Below are positions 26,550 through 35,875 of a DNA stretch of 64,000 nucleotides, piece after piece. The notes under the pieces were generated by a model that saw only the letters and a list, made by a program, of their open reading frames with translations, searched no databases and had not been told where the DNA came from. The translations under genes were made by a program, and so were the position numbers. The DNA is from Candidatus Lernaella stagnicola (GTDB lineage: Bacteria > Lernaellota > Lernaellaia > Lernaellales > Lernaellaceae): NCBI GenBank assembly GCA_030765525.1, contig JAVCCK010000002.1:51574-115573 (forward strand), written 5' to 3'. Numbering within the stretch: position 1 is the stretch's first letter; each line of letters begins with the position of its first letter.

Positions 26550-27110
26550 ATGTCGATCAAGTACGCGATATTGGGGCTGCTGCAATTCAAGGAAATGCAC
26601 GGGTACCGCATCAAGAAACTCATCGAGCGCGACTTCGGTTTCATGTGGACCGTCAATTACGGCCAGATCTACCCCGCCCTCAAAAGCATGCTCGAAGATA
26701 AATGGGTCACGATGTCGGTCGAGGCCAAGTCCAACTCACCCGACCGCAAACTGTATTCGATCACCGAAAAAGGCCGGCAGGAATTCTTGTCGTGGCTTGG
26801 CGCCGAACCCGAGCGACGGCTGTTCGTACGCGATCCCTTCTTGCTGCGCTTTACGTTTTTCGACTTAGGCGACAAAGTCCGCGCGCTGGAGATGATCGAC
26901 GGGCAAATCGAGTTCTACGAAACGCAACTGGCGCTCCGAAAAGCCTTCACCGCCGAACGGCAGCGACGCGACATCTACGTCCGGCTCGCCACCGAACTGG
27001 GCATCCGCTTCAACGAGATGTTCCTGGATTGGCTGCGGCACGCGCGCGGCGAGATCGAACAACACGGCGACGCCCGCACCTTGCGCGCCGTCAACCTCGA
27101 CGGAGATTGA
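26550..27110 (+). CDS. PadR-family transcriptional regulator
   Basis: 186 residues. The N-terminal winged helix is typical PadR ('YAILGLLQFKEMHGYRIKKL', 'YGQIYPALKSMLEDKWV', 'KLYSITEKGRQEFLSWL'), and the C-terminal helical part ('DKVRALEMIDGQIEFYETQL') forms the dimerisation domain. PadR repressors often respond to phenolic acids or other hydrophobic ligands. It is second in the operon, 18 bases after the SCP2 gene and two bases before the epimerase gene, and probably controls the operon, perhaps through the inverted repeat at 26027-26045. Confidence 0.88.
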   Translation: MSIKYAILGLLQFKEMHGYRIKKLIERDFGFMWTVNYGQIYPALKSMLEDKWVTMSVEAKSNSPDRKLYSITEKGRQEFLSWLGAEPERRLFVRDPFLLRFTFFDLGDKVRALEMIDGQIEFYETQLALRKAFTAERQRRDIYVRLATELGIRFNEMFLDWLRHARGEIEQHGDARTLRAVNLDGD

Positions 27111-27112
27111 GC

Positions 27113-28105
27113 ATGGATTACCCGGGCATCACCTTGGTCACCGGCGCGGCGGGTTTCATGGGGCGGTACGTCGTCGCGCATCTGGCTGCCCTGGGCGGGC
27201 GCGTACGGGCCACCGCCCGGCCCAAAAAGGACACCTCGTTTTTCGACCGGTTGGGCGTCGAATTCGTGCCCGCCGACCTGACCAAGCCCGAAACCCTGCC
27301 CCACCTTTTCGAGGGCGGCGTGGACCGCATGTTTCATCTCGGCGCGATCTGTAATTTTTCCACGCCCTACGAAAAGCTGCGCCCGACCAACGTCGTGGGC
27401 GTCGAACGCATCACCCAATTGGCGCTGGACGCCAAGGTTAAATGCTACGTGCACGTCGGCTCCACCAGCGTCTACGGCCCGTATCGCGGTGTACCCTTTG
27501 TGGAGAACGCTTCACGCCAACCGCAGGACAATTACGGCCGCAGCAAGCGCGACGGCGAAGACGTCGTCTGGAAGCGGATCAAACAAGGTTTGCCGGGGAT
27601 CATCACGCGGCCGTGCACGGTGTACGGTCCCGGCTGCAACGACGGGGCGGGCAAGGCGTTTTCGCGGCCCACGTCGATCGCGGCGATCCCGGGCAACGGG
27701 CGGCAACGGTTGTCGAACGTGCGGGCCGAGGATGTGGCCGCCGCGGTCGAACATCTCTCGCGCTGCCAAGACGCTTTCGGGCGGGCCTTCAACATCGGCG
27801 ACGGCTGCTACCCGACGCTGGGCGAGGCGCTTACGTTGGCCGCCGAGACCTTCGGCGAAAAGTCGCCTACACTTCACCTGCCGGTGCCGTTGGTCAAGGT
27901 GATGGCCAGGATCGATGGTGCCGTGGCGGCGGTGCGGGGGAAGATCCCGGATTTGGAATACGACGCGGTGGCTTATCTCGACCGCGATTACGTAGTGGAT
28001 GTGTCGGCATTGTCGGCCACGGGCTTCGAGCCGCAATACCCGGATTTTGGCGCGTCGATGCGGCAGATCGGGCAGTGGTGGCGCGAGCAAGGTGTGCAAG
28101 GGTGA
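27113..28105 (+). CDS. NAD-dependent epimerase/dehydratase, extended SDR
   Basis: 330 residues from ATG 27113, two bases after the PadR stop. The Rossmann motif 'ITLVTGAAGFMGRYVV' is at the N-terminus. The catalytic region reads 'VHVGSTSVYGPY', followed by Tyr-x3-Lys in 'NYGRSKRDGE'. The C-terminal domain contains 'LSNVRAEDVAAAVEHL'. Extended SDRs of this type include 3-beta-hydroxysteroid-dehydrogenase-like enzymes as well as sugar epimerases. In this operon a hydroxy-acid or alcohol substrate is more likely than a sugar, but that is inference from neighbours. Confidence 0.83.
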   Translation: MDYPGITLVTGAAGFMGRYVVAHLAALGGRVRATARPKKDTSFFDRLGVEFVPADLTKPETLPHLFEGGVDRMFHLGAICNFSTPYEKLRPTNVVGVERITQLALDAKVKCYVHVGSTSVYGPYRGVPFVENASRQPQDNYGRSKRDGEDVVWKRIKQGLPGIITRPCTVYGPGCNDGAGKAFSRPTSIAAIPGNGRQRLSNVRAEDVAAAVEHLSRCQDAFGRAFNIGDGCYPTLGEALTLAAETFGEKSPTLHLPVPLVKVMARIDGAVAAVRGKIPDLEYDAVAYLDRDYVVDVSALSATGFEPQYPDFGASMRQIGQWWREQGVQG

Positions 28106-28127
28106 ATCACTGAACAAGGAGGCGAAA

Positions 28128-28943
28128 ATGCAGGTGGTTGTGATCACGGGCATCGCTCAGGGTATGGGTCGCGAGACGGCAAAACTGTTGGCCGCCGACG
28201 GATATTCGATCGCCGGTTTCGATATCGACGCCGAGGGAATCGAGTCATTGCGCGCCGAACTGCCGGGCGACTCTTTATTGGCGACGCTCGACGTAACCGA
28301 TTTGGGCGGCATCGCCACATTCCGCGACCAAGTCCTGGAAAAATTCGGCCACGTCGACACCGTGCTTTCCAACGTCGGCATCGGCTTTTTCGGCCCCTTT
28401 GAAGAAGTGGATTTGGCCAAGGCCGCCAAGTGCCTTGAGATCAACGTCATCGGCACAGCCGCAGTGTTCCAAGCCTTCGTGCCGCACATGCGCGAGCGCC
28501 GCGCCGGCAAGCTGGTCGCGATTTCGTCACTCGTCGGGCAGATCCCCTTCCCCTTCGAATCGATCTACTCGGCCAGCAAGTTCGCCGTCGAGGGGTTGGT
28601 CCTTTCGATGCGCCTGGAACTGGCGCCCTTCGGCATCAAGACCGCGCTGATTCAACCCGCGCAGGTTTCCACGAGTTTCGCGGCCAAGATTCACACGCTC
28701 CCGGCCGAGGATTCCCCTTACTACGATCGCGTCCGCCGCTTCATCAACAAGGATGAAGAGCTGATCAAAACCGCGCCGACGCCCGAGGCCGCGGCCAAGG
28801 CCATCGCGGCTGTTGTGAAGAACCCGAACCCGAGTCTGCACAACCAAATCGACTTTAAGAGCGCGTTCTTCATGCGGATAAACCGTGTCTTGCCGACCCG
28901 GGTGCGCGATATGATCCTGCTCGGCACGATGGATATCAATTAG
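28128..28943 (+). CDS. Short-chain dehydrogenase/reductase
   Basis: 271 residues from ATG 28128, with AAGGAGG six bases upstream. Classical SDR: cofactor motif 'VVITGIAQGMGRETAKLL', 'DVTD' for adenine binding, 'LSNVGIGFFG', catalytic Ser in 'KLVAISSLVG' and Tyr-x3-Lys in 'YSASKFAVEG'. An acidic residue after the second strand ('GFDIDAEG') favours NAD over NADP. It would interconvert an alcohol and a ketone in the pathway. Sits between the epimerase (22 bases) and the glycyl radical enzyme (31 bases). Confidence 0.88.
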   Translation: MQVVVITGIAQGMGRETAKLLAADGYSIAGFDIDAEGIESLRAELPGDSLLATLDVTDLGGIATFRDQVLEKFGHVDTVLSNVGIGFFGPFEEVDLAKAAKCLEINVIGTAAVFQAFVPHMRERRAGKLVAISSLVGQIPFPFESIYSASKFAVEGLVLSMRLELAPFGIKTALIQPAQVSTSFAAKIHTLPAEDSPYYDRVRRFINKDEELIKTAPTPEAAAKAIAAVVKNPNPSLHNQIDFKSAFFMRINRVLPTRVRDMILLGTMDIN

Positions 28944-28974
28944 TGCGGTGATCGAAAAGATCAGGAGAACTCTG

Positions 28975-31347
28975 ATGCCCGCAATTGCCCTAGCCCGAGG
29001 CTCAGCCCGTGTTCACCGCCTGCGTCAACGGATCATCGACGCCCCGCGCGAAGTGTGCGTCGAGCGGGCTCGCTACCTGACCGAATCGATGAAACAACAT
29101 TGGCGCGAACCCGCCCTGACACGCATGAGCAAGGCGTTCGCGCACATTCTGGAGAACATCAGCGTCACCATCCGCGATGACGAATTGATCGTCGGCTGCC
29201 GCACCAGCAAACTCAAAGGCGGGCCGCTGTTTCCCGAAAACAAAATCGGGTGGATCGAAAACGACGTCGAGACCTTCAACGACCGCGAGTTGCAGCGCGT
29301 CCTGATCACGCCCGAACAACAACGCGAACTGCGTGAGGACATCCTGCCGTTCTGGCGCGGCAAAACCGTGCAAGACCGCTTCGAGCAGTTGGCGCCGCCC
29401 GACGTGCTCGAGGACATGGACAAGTACATCTTCACCATGATCCTCGAAATCACCTACGGCGTCGGGCACTTCACGATGGATTACGAACGCGTGCTGGCGC
29501 TCGGGTTGTCGGGCGTCATCGACCGGGCCGAGCAACGCCTGCAGGACCTGCCCGCCGATGAACGCGACGGCAACAAAGGTCTCTTTTACCAGGCGATGAT
29601 TCGATCCTGCCAAGCCGTGGTGCGCTTTGCCAATCGCTACGCCGACCACGCCGAGCAGTTGGCCGCCGCCGAAACCGACGCGAACCGCGCCGCCGAGTTG
29701 CAAACCATCGCGCGCGTATGCCGCCGCGTACCGGAGCACCCGCCGCAAACCTTTCACGAGGCCGTGCAGGCAGCTTATTTCGTGCACCTGGTGGCGCAAA
29801 TCGAGTCGGGCGGTAACTCGATTTCCCCGGGGCGGATCGACCAGTTCCTGAATCCCTACTACCGCCGCAACGCCGATGCCGGAACCATCACGCCGGATCA
29901 CGCTGAAGAATTGCTGTCACTGCTGTTTCTCAAGACTAACGAAATCTGGAACATACTGGAGGAAGCGTTTATCCCCGGCGGCGAAGGCACCGAGGGTAAG
30001 ACGACGCAAAACGTGGTGGTCGGCGGGGTCGGCCCGGACGGACGCGACGCTACCAACGAGTTGAGCACGATCGGTCTGGACGCCTACGCCGCCGTGCAGA
30101 CCGTGCAACCCAATTTCGGCGTGCGCTTCGCGCCGGATACGCCGGCGGATTTTGTGCGCCGCGTGGTTCGGTATGCCAAAGACGGCGTTTTGCTGCACCT
30201 GTTCAACGATCCGGTCATCATCGACTCTCTTCAGGAGGCGGGGCACACCACGGCCGACGCACGCAATTACGGTGTCGTCGGCTGCCTGGAACCCAACGCC
30301 CAAGGTAAAACCTTCGGCTCGACCTTCGCGGTGCAATTCAGCGGCATCAAGTGTCTCGAACTTGCACTGAGCAACGGGGTGGACAACATCTTCGGCTATG
30401 CGTCCGGCCCCGAGACCGGCGACCCCGCGGACTTTACGTCGTTTGAGGATGTGTGGACGGCCTACCGCGCGCAATCGGCGCATTTCATGAAGCAGATGGT
30501 GTGCGGCATGGCGGCGCTTGACCAAGCCGTTGCGGAACTCGCGCCTTCGCCCTTCGCCTCGGCGATGATCGACGGGCCGCTCGAGAAAGGCCTGGATGTG
30601 ACACGCGGCGGCGCGGTGTACAACTCGACGGGCGTGGAACTCATCGGCTTCTCCAACGTGGTCGACAGCCTTTACGCCATCAAGAAAGCCGTGTTTGAAG
30701 ACGGCGTGCTCTCGCCCGCCGATTTGGTCGAACACCTCGCCGAAGACTGGGACGACGCCGAGGAAATGCGCGCCTACCTGGCCCACAAGATCCCGAAATT
30801 CGGCAACGACCACGACGCCGTCGACGCCATGGGCGCCTTGGTTGTCGAGCATTTCTGCGACGAGGTCCTGGCGCACGAGAATTTCCGCGGCGGACACTTT
30901 TGGCCGGGAATTTTTTCGGTCGGATTTCACGTGGCGATGGGCGCATTCGCCGGGGCGAGCCCCGACGGGCGTCACGCGGGCGACATCTTAGGCAACGGCC
31001 TCTCCCCGTCCAACGGCCGGGCGATCAAGGGGCCGACGGCGGTGTTCAATTCGGTGGTCAAGCTGCCGCTGGAACGCGTTCACAACGGCGTGAACCTCAA
31101 CATGCGTTTCCACGGAGACCGCCTGAAGGCCGAAACACTGCAGTCGCTGGTCCAGACCTACTTCGCTCGGGGCGGCGTGCAAGTGCAATTCAATATGGTG
31201 GATTCAGATGTGTTGCGCAGCGCACAGGATAGCCCCGACGAGTACCGCGATCTGGTCGTGCGCGTCAGCGGGTATTCGGCGCTGTTTACCGGGATGAGCC
31301 GGATCGCGCAGGACGAGATCATCGCACGCTCGGAATACGAGGCGTGA
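28975..31347 (+). CDS. Glycyl radical enzyme, eliminase/dehydratase type
   Basis: 790 residues from ATG 28975, preceded by AGGAGA at good spacing; a GTG at 28948 lacks this. The active-site loop reads VVGCLEPNAQGK with Cys437 and Glu439, the Cys-x-Glu arrangement of glycyl radical dehydratases and C-N lyases rather than the Cys-Cys of pyruvate formate-lyase. The glycyl radical motif is 'RVSGYSALF' with Gly766, 25 residues from the C-terminus, as expected. The full length matches the family. Glycyl radical enzymes work only without oxygen and need a radical SAM activase; none is encoded in this operon. The likely product is an aldehyde or enol passed to the downstream enzymes, but the substrate class is not identifiable by eye. 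Confidence 0.92.
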   Translation: MPAIALARGSARVHRLRQRIIDAPREVCVERARYLTESMKQHWREPALTRMSKAFAHILENISVTIRDDELIVGCRTSKLKGGPLFPENKIGWIENDVETFNDRELQRVLITPEQQRELREDILPFWRGKTVQDRFEQLAPPDVLEDMDKYIFTMILEITYGVGHFTMDYERVLALGLSGVIDRAEQRLQDLPADERDGNKGLFYQAMIRSCQAVVRFANRYADHAEQLAAAETDANRAAELQTIARVCRRVPEHPPQTFHEAVQAAYFVHLVAQIESGGNSISPGRIDQFLNPYYRRNADAGTITPDHAEELLSLLFLKTNEIWNILEEAFIPGGEGTEGKTTQNVVVGGVGPDGRDATNELSTIGLDAYAAVQTVQPNFGVRFAPDTPADFVRRVVRYAKDGVLLHLFNDPVIIDSLQEAGHTTADARNYGVVGCLEPNAQGKTFGSTFAVQFSGIKCLELALSNGVDNIFGYASGPETGDPADFTSFEDVWTAYRAQSAHFMKQMVCGMAALDQAVAELAPSPFASAMIDGPLEKGLDVTRGGAVYNSTGVELIGFSNVVDSLYAIKKAVFEDGVLSPADLVEHLAEDWDDAEEMRAYLAHKIPKFGNDHDAVDAMGALVVEHFCDEVLAHENFRGGHFWPGIFSVGFHVAMGAFAGASPDGRHAGDILGNGLSPSNGRAIKGPTAVFNSVVKLPLERVHNGVNLNMRFHGDRLKAETLQSLVQTYFARGGVQVQFNMVDSDVLRSAQDSPDEYRDLVVRVSGYSALFTGMSRIAQDEIIARSEYEA

Positions 31348-31399
31348 TGGGCCGGGTTCAAACACCAACCGCCGGGCGCCGAGTCGCCGGAGGGATTCC

Positions 31400-32335
31400 A
31401 TGTCAAAAGTCATGACCATGAAGCAGGCCGTCGGCAAGCACGTTGAGGACGGCGCCTTTCTATTCATCGGCGGTTACATCTGCCGCACGCCCTTCGCCGC
31501 GATCCACGAGATCATCCGGCAGCAAAAGAAAGATCTAACCATCACGCGGTCCAACGCGGCCGACGACTTCGACATGATGATCGGCGCGGGCGTGGTCAAG
31601 CGCTTTATCGCCACGTTCCTGTCGCTGGGTTTCTACGGCCTGGGGCGGTGTTACCGGCGCAGCCTGGAACAAGGCATTCCGCACAAGATCGAGGTCGAGG
31701 AATACACCAACTTATCGTTGCCGATGATGCTCATGGCCGGCTCGATGGGCATGCCCTTCGTGCCGGTCAAAGACATGGCGGGCTCGGACCTGCTCAACGT
31801 CAAGTCGTTTATGGGCGACGACAAATACAAGGTGATCGATTCGCCTTTTGACGGCACCCGAACCGTGCTCGTGCCGGCGCTGAACCCGGACCTCGCGATC
31901 ATTCACGTGCAACAAGCCGACGAAAACGGCAACGCGCAAATGTGGGGCATCGGCGGCGACTGCCAGGTCGGGGCCAACGCGGCCAAGAAGGTCATCGTCA
32001 CGTGCGAGCGGCTGGTCGACCGCGCGGTCATCGGCAAGGACCCGTCGCGCACGATCGTGCCCGACTTCAAAGTGGTCGCGGTCGTGGAAGAGCCTTTTTG
32101 CGCGCATCCAGGTTACACGCCGGGCTTTTACGATGTCGATTTCACGTTCGGCAACCTCTACAAAGAGGCGTCCAACACCGTCGAGGGCTTCGCGGAGTTT
32201 CTCGACGAATGGGTTTACGGCCTGCCCAATCGCACGAAGTACATCGAGCATTACATCCGGAAAATGGGGTACGGCGCTTTCAAGAATCTGCAAGCCGAGT
32301 TCGATTACGGTTACCCGGTCAGTTACTCGTACTAA
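31400..32335 (+). CDS. CoA-transferase family I, subunit A (glutaconate CoA-transferase-like)
   Basis: 311 residues. Motifs fit the A subunit of family I CoA transferases of the glutaconate type: 'DGAFLFIGGYICRTPFAAIH' at the N-terminus, 'LTITRSNAADDFDMMIGAG', and 'PDLAIIHVQQADENGNAQMW'. It would form a heteromer with the product of the next gene, 36 bases downstream, and move CoA between an acyl donor and an organic acid. In the operon it probably activates the acid made by the aldehyde oxidoreductase, so that the acyl-CoA dehydrogenase can act. Confidence 0.87.
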   Translation: MSKVMTMKQAVGKHVEDGAFLFIGGYICRTPFAAIHEIIRQQKKDLTITRSNAADDFDMMIGAGVVKRFIATFLSLGFYGLGRCYRRSLEQGIPHKIEVEEYTNLSLPMMLMAGSMGMPFVPVKDMAGSDLLNVKSFMGDDKYKVIDSPFDGTRTVLVPALNPDLAIIHVQQADENGNAQMWGIGGDCQVGANAAKKVIVTCERLVDRAVIGKDPSRTIVPDFKVVAVVEEPFCAHPGYTPGFYDVDFTFGNLYKEASNTVEGFAEFLDEWVYGLPNRTKYIEHYIRKMGYGAFKNLQAEFDYGYPVSYSY

Positions 32336-32371
32336 GCATCGTCGGGATGCCCACACGCGGGAGCGAAAAGC

Positions 32372-33172
32372 ATGGTTGAACACGCGGACGATTACATCAA
32401 ACCCGAACTGATGGCCTGTTGCGGCGCGCGGGAGATCGTCGACGACAACCTCGTGCTCGTCGGCACCGGCTTCCCCACGATGTCGGCCAACATCGCCCGG
32501 CACACGCATGCGCCCCACGCGCGACTGATGCAGGAGTCGGGCGTCTACGACGCGCAGCCCAAGCGCCCCGCCCTGTCGGTCGGCGACCCCTGCCTCAACC
32601 CCGGCGCCGCCATGATCGGCGGCCTCGTGGAAATCATGGGCATGTTCCTGCAAGCGGGCTGGGTGGATGTCGGGTTCTTGTCCGGTAGCCAGGTCGACAA
32701 GTTCGGCAACATCAACACGACCGTGATCGGCGACTACGACAACCCCAAAAGCCGACTGCCCGGCAGCGGCGGCGCCAATCCCATCGGCTCGCTGGCGAAA
32801 AAAATCTTGATCATTGCGCTGCATGACAAGCGCCGGCTGACGGAGAAGGTCGATTTCATCACCACGCCCGGTTACATCGATGGGCCGGGAGCCCGCGAAA
32901 AATGGGGCCTCCCGCCCGACACGGGCCCGTCGGCCATCATCACCAACAAGGCCGTGATGCGCTTCGATAAGGCCACCGGCGAAGCGTATTTGGACACCTA
33001 CCATCCCGACACGACCGTCGAGGAGGTCGTGGCCGCCACGCCCTGGAAGCTCAATGTCTCCGACGACGTGCACGAAACCGAACCGCCGCGCACCGACGAA
33101 ATCCGAGCGTTGCGGGAAGTCCTCGATCCGCATCGCATGATCCGCCTCTACATCGGCCGCGGTTACGTATAA
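32372..33172 (+). CDS. CoA-transferase family I, subunit B (glutaconate CoA-transferase-like)
   Basis: 266 residues. Glu55 in 'LMQESGVYDA' aligns with the position of the catalytic Glu of glutaconate CoA-transferase subunit B, which forms the glutamyl-CoA thioester. 'GSQVDKFGNINTTVIGDY' and the CoA-binding 'LPGSGGANPIGSLAKK' are also present. Pairs with the A subunit encoded upstream. The acyl substrate cannot be told from the sequence. Confidence 0.87.
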   Translation: MVEHADDYIKPELMACCGAREIVDDNLVLVGTGFPTMSANIARHTHAPHARLMQESGVYDAQPKRPALSVGDPCLNPGAAMIGGLVEIMGMFLQAGWVDVGFLSGSQVDKFGNINTTVIGDYDNPKSRLPGSGGANPIGSLAKKILIIALHDKRRLTEKVDFITTPGYIDGPGAREKWGLPPDTGPSAIITNKAVMRFDKATGEAYLDTYHPDTTVEEVVAATPWKLNVSDDVHETEPPRTDEIRALREVLDPHRMIRLYIGRGYV

Positions 33173-33198
33173 CGCCCCGCCCGAGAAAAGGACGCGCC

Positions 33199-34566
33199 AT
33201 GGACGAAACAAAAAAGCTGGCCGAGTTCGCCGCGTCGATCTCGTTTGATGACCTGCCGCCCGCGGTGGTGGAAAAGACGAAGCACTGCGTCTTGGATTTC
33301 TGCGCCAATGTCTACGGCTCCCTGCAAATCGAGGCCGTGCAACAGGTCATCGAGTACATCCGCGCGCTGGGCGGGCCGCCGACCGCAACGGTGCTCGGGG
33401 CCGGGTTCGCCACCGGTCAGCATCAAGCCGCGTTTCTCAACGGCACCCTGGGCGAGGCGCTCGAGGCTCAGGACGGCCTGCGCTTCGGCGGCAATCACCC
33501 GGGTGTCGCTGTCATCCCGGCGGCGCTTGCGTTGGCCGAGTCGTTGCACCTGGACGGCCGGCGACTGCTGGAGGCGATTGTCGTGGGGTACGAAGTCGCC
33601 GGACGAATCGCCGCGGCCATCCATCCGCAGCACACGCTGGCCGGGTTTCTGCCCACCGGCACGTGCGGCGCTTTCGGCGCCGCCGCCGCGGCTGCGAAAC
33701 TGCTGGGACACGACGCCGATCTCATGCTGAACGCGTTGGGCAACGCCGGGTATCTCGCGCCGCTCTCGATGGCCTAGCACCTGATGGGCGGCTTCACGTC
33801 CAAGATTCTGCAGGGCGGGCAGGCGGCGGGCGCGGGCCTCATGGCGGCGGGATTGGCCGGCGCCGGTGTCACGGGCGCGCCGTACGTACTCGAGGGCTCC
33901 CACCTCAACGGCGGCTTCACGCAAATCACGACGGGCAACACGCGCACGCTGGACCGCATCACCGCGGGTCTCGGCGAATCGTTTTCCATCAGCGACATTT
34001 ACTTCAAGCCGTACACCGCCTGCCGCCACACGCACGGCAGCGCGCAAGCGGCGTTGTTATTGGCGGCCGAAGAATCGTTCGCGCCCGCGGACATCGAGAG
34101 CATCGACGTGAAGACGTACATGATCGCCGGGATCGCGGTCGGCAAAGGCGTGGACGAAAACAGCTCGTTTGTCGGCGCGCAATTTTCGATCCCGTACGTC
34201 ACGGCGGCGTGCCTGCTCGACGGCGACATGGGTCCCGCACAGTTTCGCCAAGCACGACTAGCCGATCCGGAGCTTCTGGCGTTGACGCGGAAAGTCCACG
34301 TGCAGCCCGATGAAGAACTGAACGACATGTACCCGCAGTTCACGGCCAGCCGCGTCGAAATCACGCTGACCGACGGCCGGACGATCGCGCGCCAGATCGA
34401 CGCGCCCAAGGGCGACCCGCGCGACCCGATGACGGCCGCCGACCTGACGGAAAAACTGCGGCGTTTCGCGCCGGTGGATAAACGGGGCCGTGCCGATCAG
34501 GTCGCCGCCGCCGCCCTCGCGCTGGACGCCTGCGATGATATTCAAACCTTTACCGGGATGATCTAG
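33199..34566 (+). pseudogene. MmgE/PrpD-family protein interrupted by one in-frame TAG
   Basis: Two open segments, 33199-33777 and 33784-34566, are in the same frame and together give the full 456-codon length of an MmgE/PrpD protein; a single TAG at 33775-33777 (codon 193) separates them, after Ala. The first part has 'GGPPTATVLGAGFATGQHQA' and 'ALEAQDGLRFGGNHPGVAVI'; the second resumes with 'SKILQGGQAAGAGLMAAGLA' and 'YTACRHTHGSAQAALLL', as expected across the family. Members include 2-methylcitrate dehydratase and cis-aconitate decarboxylase. The rest of the frame is undamaged and the operon spacing is intact, so this could be a recent nonsense mutation, a sequence error, a gene split into two proteins, or a read-through amber codon. 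Confidence 0.7.
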
Positions 34567-34578
34567 AGGGGAACTTCC

Positions 34579-35745
34579 ATGGATTTTTCATTGAGCGACG
34601 AACAACAGCAGATGATCGATATGCTGCGCAACATGGGCCGGCGTGAGAACTTCAAGGAACTGGCCGCCGAGATCGACCGAACCGGCGAGTTCCCTCGCCA
34701 CCTCATGACCAAGTTCGCCGAATTGGGCTTGGTCGGCATGACCTTGTCGCCCGAGTACGGCGGCGGTGGGCAGCCGGGCATCAACGCGGTGTTGGCCATC
34801 GAGGAACTGGCCAAGTTCAGCCCGATGATCGCCGCGCCGGTGTTCGAGTCGAACGTGGGGCCGGTGAAGGTGATCAACAATTTCGGCACCGAGGAACAAA
34901 AACAAAAAATCATTCCCGGCGTGTGCAAAGGTGAGTTGAGTGTGTCGGTATCGATGACCGAGCCGGGCTCCGGGTCGGACTTGGTGTCACTATCCTCCCG
35001 GCTCACGCCCGATGGCGACAACTTCCGACTCAATGGGCGCAAGACCTTCATCACCGGCGGCGAGGAAGCCAGCCATTACTTCATTTACTGCCGCTTCGGC
35101 GACAAGGCGGGCTACGGCGGCATCGGCGGCGTGATTGTCGAGAAAGACGCGCCGGGCTTCACCTTCGGCCGGCAAGAAGAGTTCATGGGGCTGCGCGGCA
35201 TGCCTTCGTGCGACCTGATTTTTGAAGACGTGCCGGTGCCGAAAGAGAATGTCGTTATCCAAGCCGGCCAATTCCGCGAACTGATGACCACCTTCGACCT
35301 GGAGCGTTGCGGCAACGCCGCGATGTGCTTGGGCGTGGCCGGAGCCGCCCTGGAGGAAGCGCGAAAATACGCGACGGAACGCGAAGCGTTCGGGCGGCCG
35401 ATCTGCGAATTTCAGGATATCCAATTCAAAATCGTCAACATGGCGATGAAGCTCGATGCCGCGCGCTTGCTGGTCTATCGGGCCGCCATCGGCGCGGGGC
35501 GCGGCTTCCCCTCGATGTACGAATCGGCGATGGGCAAATGCTTCGCCAACGAGATGGTGGCCGACGTCACCAACGAAGCGATGCTGGTGCTGGGCGGCTA
35601 CGGTTACAGCCGCGAGTTCCCCCTGGAGCGCATGCACCGCGACGCCTTGGCATGGCGAGTGGCCGGGGGTACCGTGCAGATGCTGCGCATCACGATGGCG
35701 TCTATTCTGTTCGCACGGCGTTTCAACCAAAAAGCGGGTGGTTGA
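34579..35745 (+). CDS. Acyl-CoA dehydrogenase
   Basis: 388 residues, 12 bases after the MmgE/PrpD frame. FAD-binding segments 'VSMTEPGSGSDLVSLSSR', 'FITGGEEASHYFIY' and the C-terminal 'LVLGGYGYSREFPLERMHRD' are clear. The usual catalytic Glu of the medium-chain type near residue 366 is absent (the motif reads 'VAGGTVQ'). Instead Glu242 in 'FDLERCGN' is at the position used by isovaleryl- and long-chain acyl-CoA dehydrogenases, which favours branched or bulky acyl groups. No electron-transfer flavoprotein genes are present in the window. It would oxidise the acyl-CoA produced by the CoA transferase. Confidence 0.9.
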   Translation: MDFSLSDEQQQMIDMLRNMGRRENFKELAAEIDRTGEFPRHLMTKFAELGLVGMTLSPEYGGGGQPGINAVLAIEELAKFSPMIAAPVFESNVGPVKVINNFGTEEQKQKIIPGVCKGELSVSVSMTEPGSGSDLVSLSSRLTPDGDNFRLNGRKTFITGGEEASHYFIYCRFGDKAGYGGIGGVIVEKDAPGFTFGRQEEFMGLRGMPSCDLIFEDVPVPKENVVIQAGQFRELMTTFDLERCGNAAMCLGVAGAALEEARKYATEREAFGRPICEFQDIQFKIVNMAMKLDAARLLVYRAAIGAGRGFPSMYESAMGKCFANEMVADVTNEAMLVLGGYGYSREFPLERMHRDALAWRVAGGTVQMLRITMASILFARRFNQKAGG

Positions 35746-35800
35746 CGACGCGCCTGCCTCGCTGAAATGTAGCTGGAAGCATGGAAACGAGGATCGGGCA

Positions 35801-35875
35801 ATGAGCAATAAGGCGATAACGAGATTGTTCGTAAACGGGTTTGCTGCGGGCGAGCCCCAAGGAGCGCGACAATGA
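35801..35875 (+). CDS. Possible 24-codon leader ORF before the aldehyde oxidoreductase
   Basis: ATG 35801 is preceded by GAGGA at suitable spacing. The frame encodes 24 residues (start 'MSNKAITRLFVNGF') and its TGA overlaps the ATG of the next gene (ATGA), the arrangement of translational coupling. It lies in the only gap above 60 bases between genes in the operon. It may be a leader peptide or chance; no similarity recognised. Confidence 0.3.
   Translation: MSNKAITRLFVNGFAAGEPQGARQ

Noticed and set aside
31712-33211. 499-codon open frame on the minus strand
   Set aside because: Antisense to both CoA-transferase subunits, with biased His/Asp/Val composition and no recognisable motif.
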